Assembly (NCBI GenBank): GCA_020724865.1 | Contig: DYGA01000002.1 | Coordinates: 115,161-179,160, forward strand | Direction: 5' to 3' | Length of the DNA: 64,000 nt | From: Candidatus Paceibacter sp. | Lineage (GTDB): Bacteria > Patescibacteria > ABY1 > S139-126 | Shown: in pieces, positions 29,994 to 38,337 of the stretch | Layout: every line of letters begins with the position of its first letter | Position numbering within the stretch: the first letter of the stretch is position 1 | Made by a program: the position numbers and the translations under genes | Notes under the pieces: generated by a model | The model's input: the letters and a program-made list of their open reading frames with translations, nothing else | Told to the model about the DNA's origin: nothing | The model's database searches: none

Positions 29994-32647
29994 GCTTACA
30001 TTTTCCAGATTTATTAAATCTAAAAGTGGAGTTAACTGATCGGGGAGCACGTTATCAGTTTGGTTCTTTGATTTTTTATTGGCATAAACGGATTGATGCC
30101 ACTGGAGTTTGGCAAAATAAAATTAACAATTATTTTAACTATACTTTAAATATTTTTTTAAGTTTGATTTTATTACATGGATTAGCCAGATTTATTATTC
30201 TACTTTGGCAGTTTAATTGGCAGTTCTCTTTAGAATTTTTATTTAGTAGTGAATTATTTGTTTTCTGGGTTGCTTGTTTGGCTTTAACTTATTTAATTTT
30301 TCGTTTAGCTTCTCAAAAAAATAAACAGACGGTCTTAACTGTAAAACAAATTGATGAGAAATTTGTAGATCAACAATCTAAAGAGTTAATTGATCTTAAG
30401 TTAAGTTTTAGTGTTGATACTTTGTTGGTAATAGAGAGATCTTGGCAAGTTGCAAAAAATTTTAAGCAATCTCAGGTTAACAGTTGGAGTTTACTTTTTT
30501 CAATTTTAGAAAGTAAAAAATTAATTGGAGTGTTAGCTAGATTAGGTGTTAGTCGTGATGATGTTTTATTGCGAGTTAAAAATATTATGATTAAATCTGC
30601 CGGTTATGAAGGCTCGCCTTCAGTAAGTATAGAAGTTTATGATATTTTATTTAAAAGTTATTTTTTAGCAGCTAAACGTAAACAATCATTGGTTGGTGTT
30701 GCTAATATTTTGGAAGCTTTATTTATGAGTGATGATAAGATTCAAGATTTATTTAGTGATTTGTCAATTAGTTTTGATCAGTTAAACCAAGTTATTGATT
30801 GGATAATTGTCAACGACCGTTTATATGAGATATATCAACGACAACGTAAATTGGCCCGTTATAAACCGGGAAATTCTATGAATAAATCAATGACCGCTGT
30901 AGCCACGCCGTATTTAGATAGGTTTGGTTATGATTTAACCTTGGCGGCAAAGTATGGCAACTTAGAAATTTGTGTGGCTCGAGAACAAGAAATTGAGGAA
31001 ATTTTTCGCGTAATTGAAGCGGGCAGCAATAGTGTAGTTTTAGTTGGTTTGCCTGGCGTAGGCAGAACTACAATAATCGAAGGTATTGCTCAATTAATGG
31101 TTACTGAAGATGTGCCAAATAATTTAAAGGATAAACGGATGGTTTCTTTATCATTACCTAGATTGGTTGCTGGTGCAAAATCTCCCGGCATATTGGAAGA
31201 AAGAATTTTACGTATTCACCATGAAATGGTTAGGGCTGGCAATGTTGTTTTGGTTATAGAAAATATTCATGATATTTATGGTATTAACACCCAAAGCGGC
31301 GAGGGACTTGATTTATCTGAAGTGATGGCTGATTTAATAGGTGATGACAGATTTTTGGTTTTGACTACTTCTAATCCTAATGATTATCGAATGAGTATTG
31401 CCGGTAAAGCGTTGGGCAGTAAACTGCAAAAGATAGATATAAAGGAAACTAATAGAGAACAAACTATGTCAGTATTGATAGCCAAGGTAAATTATTATGA
31501 ATATAAATATAAAGTATTTTTTTCTTTAGGAGCATTGAACAAAGCTATTGAGTTGTCCAATCGTTTTATGCACGATTATTATTTACCAGAAAAAGCTATT
31601 AAGATTTTAGAAGAAGTAGCGGTTTATGTATTAAAACAAAAAGGAGAGAAAAGTTTAATTACCAGTGAAGATGTTGCCAGTTTAATTTCACAAAAAATAA
31701 ATATACCTTTAACTAAAATTACCCAAGATGAATCAAGTAAACTTCTAAATTTAGAAGAAGAAATTCATCAGTATATTATCAATCAATCAGAAGCAGTTAA
31801 AGCGGTAGCTTCAGCTTTACGGCGGGCTCGAACCGAGTTGAGAGATGAAAAAAGACCAATTGTCAATTTGTTATTTTTAGGCCCCACTGGGGTTGGTAAA
31901 ACTGAATTGGCAAAAACTGTTGCTTTGACTTATTTTGGCAGTACCAATGATTTAATTAGACTTGATATGTCTGAATATCAAAATAAAGATTCAATAGGTC
32001 GTTTAATTGGTACCGAAAAAAATCCTCAAGGAGGTTTGTTGACTGAAGGTGTAAAACAAAACCCTTTTGCAGTTTTATTGCTTGACGAAATTGAAAAAGC
32101 TCATCCCGATATTTTAAATTTATTTTTACAGGTAATGGATGATGGTCGTTTAACCGACTGGTCAGGTCAGGTTATAGATTTTACCAATATAATTATTATT
32201 GCAACGTCAAATGCTGGCTCACAATTTATTCAAGATCAATTGCGAATAGGAACCAACGTGGCAACTATTAAAGAAAGGTTATTGGTAGAAAAATTAAAAG
32301 AAGTATTCCGTCCAGAATTTTTGAACCGTTTTGATAATATTGTCGTCTTTACACCTTTGAGTCAAGAACATATTAGAGCTATCGCCGTATTGATGATCAA
32401 GAAATCTCAGCAACGCTTACTTCAGAAAGGAATTAATTTTGAAATAACTCCAGCTGCCTTACAGGAATTGGCTAATGCCGGATTTGACCCGTTGTTTGGT
32501 GCTAGGCCAATGCGACGAGTAATCCAAGAGCAAATAGATGATGCTTTAGCTAAATATTTATTGTCAGGAAAAATTAGTCGTCGTGATATAGTTGTTTTTG
32601 ATGTTGGGGGAAAAATAACCGTTAAGAAAGCTCAGCAATATATTTAA
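29990..32647 (+). CDS. Membrane-anchored Clp-family ATPase with a degenerate first ATPase domain
   Basis: 885 residues from the ATG overlapping the preceding stop. Two membrane helices (about 48-72 and 88-107) replace the free N-terminus; a Clp-N-like helical domain (about 135-290) and two AAA+ modules follow. In the first, Walker A reads GLPGVGRT, with Arg 359 for the essential Lys, and Walker B reads LVIENIH, with Glu-Asn (424-425) for Asp-Glu, so it probably does not hydrolyse ATP. The second is intact: GPTGVGKT (K637) and LLLDEIEKAH. This is a ClpB/ClpC-type unfoldase tethered to the membrane. No clpP is in view, so proteolysis is not shown. Confidence 0.92.
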   Translation: MSLHFPDLLNLKVELTDRGARYQFGSLIFYWHKRIDATGVWQNKINNYFNYTLNIFLSLILLHGLARFIILLWQFNWQFSLEFLFSSELFVFWVACLALTYLIFRLASQKNKQTVLTVKQIDEKFVDQQSKELIDLKLSFSVDTLLVIERSWQVAKNFKQSQVNSWSLLFSILESKKLIGVLARLGVSRDDVLLRVKNIMIKSAGYEGSPSVSIEVYDILFKSYFLAAKRKQSLVGVANILEALFMSDDKIQDLFSDLSISFDQLNQVIDWIIVNDRLYEIYQRQRKLARYKPGNSMNKSMTAVATPYLDRFGYDLTLAAKYGNLEICVAREQEIEEIFRVIEAGSNSVVLVGLPGVGRTTIIEGIAQLMVTEDVPNNLKDKRMVSLSLPRLVAGAKSPGILEERILRIHHEMVRAGNVVLVIENIHDIYGINTQSGEGLDLSEVMADLIGDDRFLVLTTSNPNDYRMSIAGKALGSKLQKIDIKETNREQTMSVLIAKVNYYEYKYKVFFSLGALNKAIELSNRFMHDYYLPEKAIKILEEVAVYVLKQKGEKSLITSEDVASLISQKINIPLTKITQDESSKLLNLEEEIHQYIINQSEAVKAVASALRRARTELRDEKRPIVNLLFLGPTGVGKTELAKTVALTYFGSTNDLIRLDMSEYQNKDSIGRLIGTEKNPQGGLLTEGVKQNPFAVLLLDEIEKAHPDILNLFLQVMDDGRLTDWSGQVIDFTNIIIIATSNAGSQFIQDQLRIGTNVATIKERLLVEKLKEVFRPEFLNRFDNIVVFTPLSQEHIRAIAVLMIKKSQQRLLQKGINFEITPAALQELANAGFDPLFGARPMRRVIQEQIDDALAKYLLSGKISRRDIVVFDVGGKITVKKAQQYI

Positions 32648-32680
32648 AATTCATTGATTTAATATTTGATTTCTATTGTT

Positions 32681-32869
32681 ATGTGTTTTCAAATTCCTAA
32701 AAAAGTTATAGCTATAGAAGGAAAAAGAGCAAAATTGGCTGATGGGAACTGGGTTGATTTAAGTTTAATGTCCGAAGATTGCAAAGTTGATGATATGTTA
32801 TTTGTTGCCGAAAAATTTGCTGTAGCAAAAGTGCCTAACAACGATAATTTATATAATAAAAATAATTAA
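32681..32869 (+). CDS. hypC: Hydrogenase maturation chaperone HypC
   Basis: 62 residues from the ATG at 32681, chosen because HypC must begin MC: Cys 2 binds the iron centre and the hydrogenase precursor. MCFQIPKKVIAIEGKRAKL aligns with the family start MCLAIPGKV, and the small beta-barrel follows. The usual HxGFA near the end reads AEKFA. HypC carries the Fe(CN)2CO unit with HypD to the large subunit. Only hypC and a maturation protease are here; hypA, B, D, E and F would have to be elsewhere. It lies just downstream of the Clp-like gene. Confidence 0.85.
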   Translation: MCFQIPKKVIAIEGKRAKLADGNWVDLSLMSEDCKVDDMLFVAEKFAVAKVPNNDNLYNKNN

Positions 32870-32878
32870 TAAAAAAAT

Positions 32879-33781
32879 ATGTCTAAATATTATAAAGGAA
32901 TTTTGTTGGTTATTATTACTGCATTAATCAGTGGTTTTTCTATTTTTTTAAATAAGTATGGAGTCAACAATATAGATGCCACTTTATTTACAGGTTTAAA
33001 AAATATTTTTGTTGGCAGTTTATTTGTTTTACTGATTTTAGTTAACAGAGATTGGACGTCAATAAAAAATATTACCAAGCAGCAATGGAAAAAATTAATC
33101 TTGGTAGGTATATTTGGCGGTAGTATTCCATTTGTACTTTTTTTTCAAGGTTTAAAGTTGACCGGTAGTTTGCAGGCTAGTTTTATACACAAGACTTTGT
33201 TTTTATATGTAGCAATTTTGGGTATTTTTTTCCTTAAAGAAAAATTGTCTACTAGATCAATTGTGTCATTGGTTATTATGATACTTGGTTTAATTTTATT
33301 TTTAAAAATAAAATTATTTAATTTTAGTTATGGTGATTGGTTGATTTTATTGGCTACTTTGTTTTGGTCAGTGGAAATTATTATATCTAAAAAATTATTA
33401 GCTGAATTATCAGCGAATATTGTGGCTTTAGCTCGTATGTTGTTGGGAGGAATTATGATATGGTTATATTTATTTTGGCAGGGCGGAGTTACTCAGCTGT
33501 TTAACTTAGGTTTTATTGAGTGGCGATGGGTAATAATTACATCAGTTTTGTTATTTGGTTATGTTTATACTTTTTATCATGGCTTAAAATATGTTCCCGC
33601 TTATGTGGCGGCAACTATTTTAACTTTAGCTGTTCCGATAACGGCTTTATTGAATTTAGGTTTTTTTCGTACGGCTCTGAGTTTAGGGCAAATTATCGGT
33701 TTGTTCATCATCTTTTTTAGTAGTTATTTATTAGGCAATAAATATTTAGTTCAAGAAAGAAATGTCCGTCAACACAGTTGA
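32879..33781 (+). CDS. EamA-family (DMT) transporter
   Basis: 300 residues with ten predicted membrane helices in two EamA repeats (about 1-137 and 149-290). The drug/metabolite transporter superfamily moves amino acids, nucleotide precursors or other small metabolites; the substrate cannot be read here. It is placed between hypC and two other genes of the hydrogenase neighbourhood, ten bases after hypC, and overlaps the next gene by 20 bases. Nothing suggests a special link to hydrogen metabolism, though nickel or metabolite uptake cannot be excluded. Confidence 0.88.
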   Translation: MSKYYKGILLVIITALISGFSIFLNKYGVNNIDATLFTGLKNIFVGSLFVLLILVNRDWTSIKNITKQQWKKLILVGIFGGSIPFVLFFQGLKLTGSLQASFIHKTLFLYVAILGIFFLKEKLSTRSIVSLVIMILGLILFLKIKLFNFSYGDWLILLATLFWSVEIIISKKLLAELSANIVALARMLLGGIMIWLYLFWQGGVTQLFNLGFIEWRWVIITSVLLFGYVYTFYHGLKYVPAYVAATILTLAVPITALLNLGFFRTALSLGQIIGLFIIFFSSYLLGNKYLVQERNVRQHS

Positions 33782-34523
33782 TATTTTACAAAAAATAAGA
33801 CAAAATACTTTTTCTGATTATAATAAAATTACACTAGATCGCGAATCGTTGCGGTTATTGAGTTATTTGTTTTTAAATCCTGATTGTCAATCTGATATTG
33901 ATTTATTTAGTTTGCCAGGTGAAAATATAAGATTATTTGATTTAGGTCAACACATTATTACCGCTGCCCCGGCGACTTTGGCTAAATATGCTCAACAAAA
34001 AAAAATATTACATTTAAACAAAATGGATATTTTACAATGTTTTGCCGTTGAACATGCAGTCGACATTCATAATAATAAGATTGATTTAAAAAATAATCCC
34101 CATTATGCTTTAGCACATTTACTTAATTATTCTCGGGTAAAAAAAATAGTATTTTTTTCTAAAAAAAAATTTGCTTGGTTAGAAAGTAAATTACCTTGGG
34201 GAAAAATTATTTTTAAAAAAGTTATAATTCCTGAAACCTTAGATATTAATATCAATGATTTTGTTTTTCATCATTTTGGGGTAGTAGTAGATCGTGATAA
34301 TAAAAAAAATAAATTAGCCAATATTATTTATCAGAAACAAATTAATAATACCCATATTGTAGACTGGATAAAACAAACAATCGTTAAAAATATTGTTATT
34401 GATTTTTCAGACCAAAGTATTTTTCAACAAGATGTGGTTGATAATATTTTACATCCACAGCAGGTTAAGCCAATTATAAATCCTCAAGATATAGAAATGG
34501 GAAAAATTAAATTTCAAAAATGA
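33762..34523 (+). CDS. Unrecognised protein in the hydrogenase neighbourhood
   Basis: 253 residues, soluble, rich in Ile, Lys, Asn and His, with two cysteines (about 47 and 88). Motif-like pieces are LNKMDILQCFAVEHAVDIHNNK (middle) and DFVFHHFGVVVDRDNKKNK (about 165-183), but I recognise no family. It overlaps the EamA transporter by 20 bases and the maturation protease by four bases, so it is translated with them. The histidine-rich patches might bind metal, which is only a guess. Confidence 0.7.
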   Translation: MSVNTVDILQKIRQNTFSDYNKITLDRESLRLLSYLFLNPDCQSDIDLFSLPGENIRLFDLGQHIITAAPATLAKYAQQKKILHLNKMDILQCFAVEHAVDIHNNKIDLKNNPHYALAHLLNYSRVKKIVFFSKKKFAWLESKLPWGKIIFKKVIIPETLDININDFVFHHFGVVVDRDNKKNKLANIIYQKQINNTHIVDWIKQTIVKNIVIDFSDQSIFQQDVVDNILHPQQVKPIINPQDIEMGKIKFQK

Positions 34524-34894
34524 CAATATCTGTATTTGGAAATCCCAATTTACCTCAAGATTCTTTGGCTTTTCGTTTGATTCCACATTTACAACGTTTA
34601 TTACCACGGGCGGAATTTATTCATCAAGATCCTCAAGAACAAATAATGCCACCAAATGAATCAGTCTGGTGGATAATTGATGTTGTAAAAAATATTTCCG
34701 AAGTTAAATTGATAACTGATTTAGAGCAAATTAAAGATGCAAAAAGAATGACTTTACATGATTATGATTTAGCAACCGAACTAAAGCTTATAAAGAAAAT
34801 ATATCCTAATCTAGAGATTAAAATTGTTGGCGTACCTTCTTATGGAAATGTAGAAAAAATTGCTAGCCGGGTAGCCAATATTATAACCAATTGA
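34520..34894 (+). CDS. Probable hydrogenase maturation protease (HycI/HyaD type)
   Basis: 124 residues. The start ISVFGNPNLPQDSLAFRL fits the GNPL..DD start of these endopeptidases, a central WWIIDVVKN supplies the second metal-binding acidic residue, and TLHDYDL the histidine; the end KIVGVPSYGN is also family-like. The enzyme cleaves the C-terminal tail of the hydrogenase large subunit after nickel insertion. It is shorter (about 150 is usual) and divergent. Its last 14 bases overlap the end of the convergent large-subunit gene, a meaningful substrate pairing. Confidence 0.72.
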   Translation: MTISVFGNPNLPQDSLAFRLIPHLQRLLPRAEFIHQDPQEQIMPPNESVWWIIDVVKNISEVKLITDLEQIKDAKRMTLHDYDLATELKLIKKIYPNLEIKIVGVPSYGNVEKIASRVANIITN

Positions 34895-36170
34895 TTTCCA
34901 AAAAATGAGAAGCGCAACTCATACAAGGGTCATATGCTCTAATAATTTTTTCGCAAGTCAAGGCTAGCTCATCTTTTGGACGATCAAGATTTTTTTGTAT
35001 ATATTCGGCTATATCTAACTCTATAGTAATTTGATTTTGTCCCGTGGGTACAATAACTTCACCTTCGGTTACTATACCTTTATCATCAATAGTTAATTTG
35101 TGGTATAAAGTTCCTCGAGGAGCTTCCACAACTCCTACGCCTGTAGCTGCTCGTAGTTCAAGTTTATCGGGTTTAGCTGGTTTAAAATTATTATTTTTAA
35201 GTATTTCGATTGTATCGTCAATAGAATTTAATATTTCAATAGCTTGAGCTAGATTATTATGATAGGCATTGTGTGATGGAAATACCTTCAAAGCTTGCAG
35301 ACAATCTTTTTTTGTTCGGGAGTTTAAGGCTTGTTGGTTAAGATTTATTCTAGCTAGCGCGCCAACTCGATATGGTTGCCCAGCAAAAGTGTAAGCTGAA
35401 GCTTGGGAATAGGGTAGGACTACATGTTCAAGATGATTGCGAAATTCAGTTTCCTCAGCAATCACGCCATTCATATCGCAAATTTTTCCTTCTAAATAAG
35501 AATAATCGTCATTTTTTAAAGCAGCATAATTTGTTGGTCTGACAAGTTGGTCGGGTGAATTTAAAAATAATTCAATTAATCTTAAAACTGCCGGTCTAAC
35601 TTTTTCCATTTCTTCTATTATAGTCTTTTTTTCATTGTTGTCGGGAATTTTTAAAAATCCACCGGGAACAGGAAACGGCGCGTGAACACTACGTCCCGCG
35701 GTATATTTGGTTAGGTTATTTCCGGCACTTTTTACGGCAAAGGTATCGTGTAATAGTTGATGTTGTAATTTATCATTTTCGTCAAACTCCAATAAGGAAT
35801 CTTTTTTAAATAAATCTGGCAAAACAAAGACATAGAGATGTAAGGCATGATCTCTAATTATTAATCCATGATAAGTTAATGTACGAAGTATTTTCGTTTG
35901 TAAAGAAGGTTCATAGTTTAATGTTTTTTCTACCGCTTCAATACTGGCGATTAGATGGGCAATACTACAAGTACCACAAATTCTGGATAATAATTGAGGT
36001 ACAGCTGTGATTGGTTTACCTTTAATAGCTTGAGTATAAAACCTTTTATAATCTTGAACTTTAAATTTTACATACTCGACTTTACCATTAGTTACTTTGA
36101 CATCAAGTCCGGCTGATCCTTCGACCTTGGTAATTTCATTGATATTTAAATCAAAATCTATAAGATGCAT
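34881..36170 (-). CDS. [NiFe] hydrogenase large (catalytic) subunit
   Basis: 429 residues. The nickel-iron site ligands are complete: RICGTCSIAH (C65, C68, H72) and DPCMSCASH (C416, C419, H422). The N-terminal KVEG (E18) matches the conserved glutamate. Only seven residues (FLEINWL) follow H422, the point where the maturation protease would cut. The sequence resembles group 3 (cytoplasmic, NAD(P)- or other cofactor-linked) hydrogenases more than membrane-bound ones, but diaphorase or ferredoxin-type subunits are not next to it. It begins immediately after the small-subunit stop and converges on the protease gene. Confidence 0.93.
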   Translation of the reverse strand: MHLIDFDLNINEITKVEGSAGLDVKVTNGKVEYVKFKVQDYKRFYTQAIKGKPITAVPQLLSRICGTCSIAHLIASIEAVEKTLNYEPSLQTKILRTLTYHGLIIRDHALHLYVFVLPDLFKKDSLLEFDENDKLQHQLLHDTFAVKSAGNNLTKYTAGRSVHAPFPVPGGFLKIPDNNEKKTIIEEMEKVRPAVLRLIELFLNSPDQLVRPTNYAALKNDDYSYLEGKICDMNGVIAEETEFRNHLEHVVLPYSQASAYTFAGQPYRVGALARINLNQQALNSRTKKDCLQALKVFPSHNAYHNNLAQAIEILNSIDDTIEILKNNNFKPAKPDKLELRAATGVGVVEAPRGTLYHKLTIDDKGIVTEGEVIVPTGQNQITIELDIAEYIQKNLDRPKDELALTCEKIIRAYDPCMSCASHFLEINWL

Positions 36171-36668
36171 TTATTTGATATTAAATTTTTTAAACATTTG
36201 TTCGATTAATTCAATAAATTTTTGTTCATTCATAGGACAACCAGGAACTTTAGCGTCAACTTTTACTATTTCGTCCAATCTCCTTACTTTTTCACCATAG
36301 TTGAATTTTTCCAATAAGAAATCTATTGATTTTCTAAGTTCTTCTGGAAATTCATTGCGTTGAGCTGAAGGCATGCCGGTAACGGCACAAGCGCCAACAG
36401 CAACCAATACTTTGGCCTTGGCTCTAATTTTTTTTAATTCCTTGGCTTTTTCTTCAGAGGCAATGGCGCCCTCCACAAAAACTACATCCATATCGGTTAA
36501 ACTATTTTTTGATTTTAATACTTTGGCATGTTTGAAGTCTAAATAGGGTAACCAGTCTTGCCAATGTTCATTTAAGAGTTCAGTAAAAAGTACGGTGCTA
36601 TCTTCACAACAGCTGAAAGTAAACCAGCCAACTTTGAGTTTTTTATTTTTTTCTAAAGTTTTTTTCAT
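36171..36668 (-). CDS. [NiFe] hydrogenase small subunit with an altered cluster ligand
   Basis: 165 residues, one Fe-S domain (NADH:quinone oxidoreductase 20 kDa type). The four ligands of the proximal [4Fe-4S] cluster normally come from CxxC, GxC and PGCP. Here C94 (GACAVTG) and C144 (VPGCPM) are present, and E66 (VEGAI) is conserved, but the first motif reads CCEDS: C21 is followed by Ser 24 where related proteins have CCEGC. C20 is adjacent and might substitute. No extra ferredoxin-like C-terminal domain is present, so only one cluster is expected. First gene of the two-gene hydrogenase operon. Confidence 0.9.
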   Translation of the reverse strand: MKKTLEKNKKLKVGWFTFSCCEDSTVLFTELLNEHWQDWLPYLDFKHAKVLKSKNSLTDMDVVFVEGAIASEEKAKELKKIRAKAKVLVAVGACAVTGMPSAQRNEFPEELRKSIDFLLEKFNYGEKVRRLDEIVKVDAKVPGCPMNEQKFIELIEQMFKKFNIK

Positions 36669-36675
36669 TGTTTAT

Positions 36676-36704
36676 ATTATATCATTTTATTTTAATTGTG
36701 TCAT
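36676..36704 (-). promoter_or_regulatory. Promoter of the hydrogenase operon, leaderless arrangement
   Basis: ATGACA (36704-36699), 17-base spacer, TATAAT (36681-36676) on the minus strand, then seven bases to the ATG. No Shine-Dalgarno. A plus-strand TTGACA (36704-36709) abuts it. Confidence 0.65.
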
Positions 36705-36776
36705 TGACAATTCAATTTATATTTGTAAGTATTTATAGTTAATAGTTATTTAATAATAAAAATTTAGGAGAAAATA

Positions 36777-37109
36777 ATGTTAAAAATAGCAAATTTAATG
36801 GAAAAATTACCGGCTGATATATTAGCTGGTTATATGCATTTTTCCAATATACCTGAAAGCACTTGGAAAAATTATTTCCATCAGCCATTGACTGTTTATA
36901 CGTTTAATAATTTAATTTATCTTATTGCTGCTGACGTGCGCCAAGTAGCAGTGCAAAAAACAGAAGAAGGAGAAATGTATGATACCTTGAAAAAGGGCAA
37001 AGAATTAATTTATAAATTGGCAAATATTGCTGAATTATTAGGTTATAAAATTTCAGAAAAAGAGCTTAAATTAGCTCAAGCTCTTCTTTTAGGAGAGGGA
37101 AAAGTTTAA
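36777..37109 (+). CDS. Unrecognised small helical protein, divergent from the hydrogenase
   Basis: 110 residues, predicted mostly helical, no cysteine and no membrane helix. The start MLKIANLMEKLPADILAGYMHF and end KISEKELKLAQALLLGEGKV have no family that I recognise. It has a good AGGAG Shine-Dalgarno and is followed by a perfect hairpin terminator, so it is a one-gene unit. It is divergently oriented from the hydrogenase operon with a 108-base gap in which the two promoter regions meet, so a shared regulation is possible. Confidence 0.7.
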   Translation: MLKIANLMEKLPADILAGYMHFSNIPESTWKNYFHQPLTVYTFNNLIYLIAADVRQVAVQKTEEGEMYDTLKKGKELIYKLANIAELLGYKISEKELKLAQALLLGEGKV

Positions 37110-37126
37110 GCTATTTAAAATTTTAA

Positions 37127-37156
37127 GGCACAGAATTCTCTGTGCCACTTTTTTTT
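37127..37156 (+). terminator. Intrinsic terminator
   Basis: Perfect stem GGCACAGA/TCTGTGCC with ATTC loop (37127-37146), followed by a run of T. Confidence 0.93.
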
Positions 37157-37171
37157 CTTTTTAAGCATAGG

Positions 37172-37177
37172 TACAAT
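37172..37177 (+). promoter_or_regulatory. -10 hexamer of rarA, leaderless arrangement
   Basis: TACAAT six bases before the ATG at 37184; the position of the -35 is within the T-run of the preceding terminator and weak. Confidence 0.45.
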
Positions 37178-37183
37178 ATAGGT

Positions 37184-38311
37184 ATGCAACCATTGGCAGA
37201 TAAAATTAGACCACAAAACATCGAAGAATTTTGCGGACAAGAACATTTGGTAGGAGAAAATAAACCTCTTCGCGTGGCTATAAATAAAAAACATTTATTT
37301 TCTTTTATTCTTTGGGGACCACCAGGATCTGGAAAAACAACCTTAGCACGTATTTATGTAAAAGCATTAGACGCTAAATTATATGAGTTATCAGCAGTAT
37401 CAGCTGGCAAAGAAGATATTAAAAAAATTATTAAAGATAACTCAACTACAAAATCTAAAGTTTTATTCTTAGATGAAATTCATCGTTTCAATAAATCGCA
37501 ACAAGATTTTTTATTGCCTTATGTTGAGAATGGGCAATTGACTTTGATTGGTGCCACTACTGAAAATCCAAGCTTTGAAGTTATTGCTCCGTTGCTTTCT
37601 CGTTGTCGGGTGTTTGTTTTAAATGAATTAAGTGATAAAGATATGACTAAAATTATCAGTCGTACTGGATATAAATTGGCCAAAAAAGAATTAGCTTGGT
37701 TGATTAGCATGGCCAATGGTGATGCTCGACAGGCAATAACTATGATTGAAAATACAGTAAAGTTGTATAAAAATATTACCTTAGAAAATTTAAAAAATAC
37801 TTTGCAGTCAAAATTTTTGCGTTATGATAAACAAGGAGAAGAACATTACAATACGATTAGTGCTTTTATAAAAAGTTTGCGAGCCTCACAACCTAATGCG
37901 GCATTGTACTATCTTGCTCGCATGATAGATGCTGGCGAAGATCCAAAATTTATTGCCCGGCGGATGGTAATTTTTGCCAGTGAAGATATTGGTTTATCTC
38001 AGCCAACTGCTCTGGTGGTAGCCAATGAAGTTTTTCGGGCAGTGGAAACAATTGGATTGCCTGAATGTGCCATTAATTTAGCTCATGGCGCAGTTTATTT
38101 AGCTACTTGTAAAAAAGATAGACGGGCTTATGACGGTTTGATGTTAGCCATGCAAGATGTTAAGAAATTTGGCAATTTACCAATTCCATTGAAAATTAGA
38201 AATGCGCCAACTAAATTGATGAAAAAAATGAAATATGGACAAGGTTATGAAAAATATGATCAGGACGATTACTTGCCAGACAAAATAAAAGGCAGAAAAT
38301 ATATAAACTAA
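37184..38311 (+). CDS. rarA: Replication-associated recombination ATPase RarA (MgsA)
   Basis: 375 residues from the ATG at 37184 (MQPLADKIRP, the family start); an upstream in-frame ATG would add a tail and reach back into the terminator. AAA+ ATPase acting at stalled replication forks. Walker A GPPGSGKT (about 45-52), Walker B LFLDEIHRF (about 96-104), sensor GATTENPSFEV, and the C-terminal tetramerisation domain with ARRMVIFASEDIGLS and AHGAVYLATCKKDR are all typical. It is transcribed alone from a promoter next to the ATG. Confidence 0.95.
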   Translation: MQPLADKIRPQNIEEFCGQEHLVGENKPLRVAINKKHLFSFILWGPPGSGKTTLARIYVKALDAKLYELSAVSAGKEDIKKIIKDNSTTKSKVLFLDEIHRFNKSQQDFLLPYVENGQLTLIGATTENPSFEVIAPLLSRCRVFVLNELSDKDMTKIISRTGYKLAKKELAWLISMANGDARQAITMIENTVKLYKNITLENLKNTLQSKFLRYDKQGEEHYNTISAFIKSLRASQPNAALYYLARMIDAGEDPKFIARRMVIFASEDIGLSQPTALVVANEVFRAVETIGLPECAINLAHGAVYLATCKKDRRAYDGLMLAMQDVKKFGNLPIPLKIRNAPTKLMKKMKYGQGYEKYDQDDYLPDKIKGRKYIN

Positions 38312-38337
38312 AAACTGTTTGTATAAATACAGCTTTT

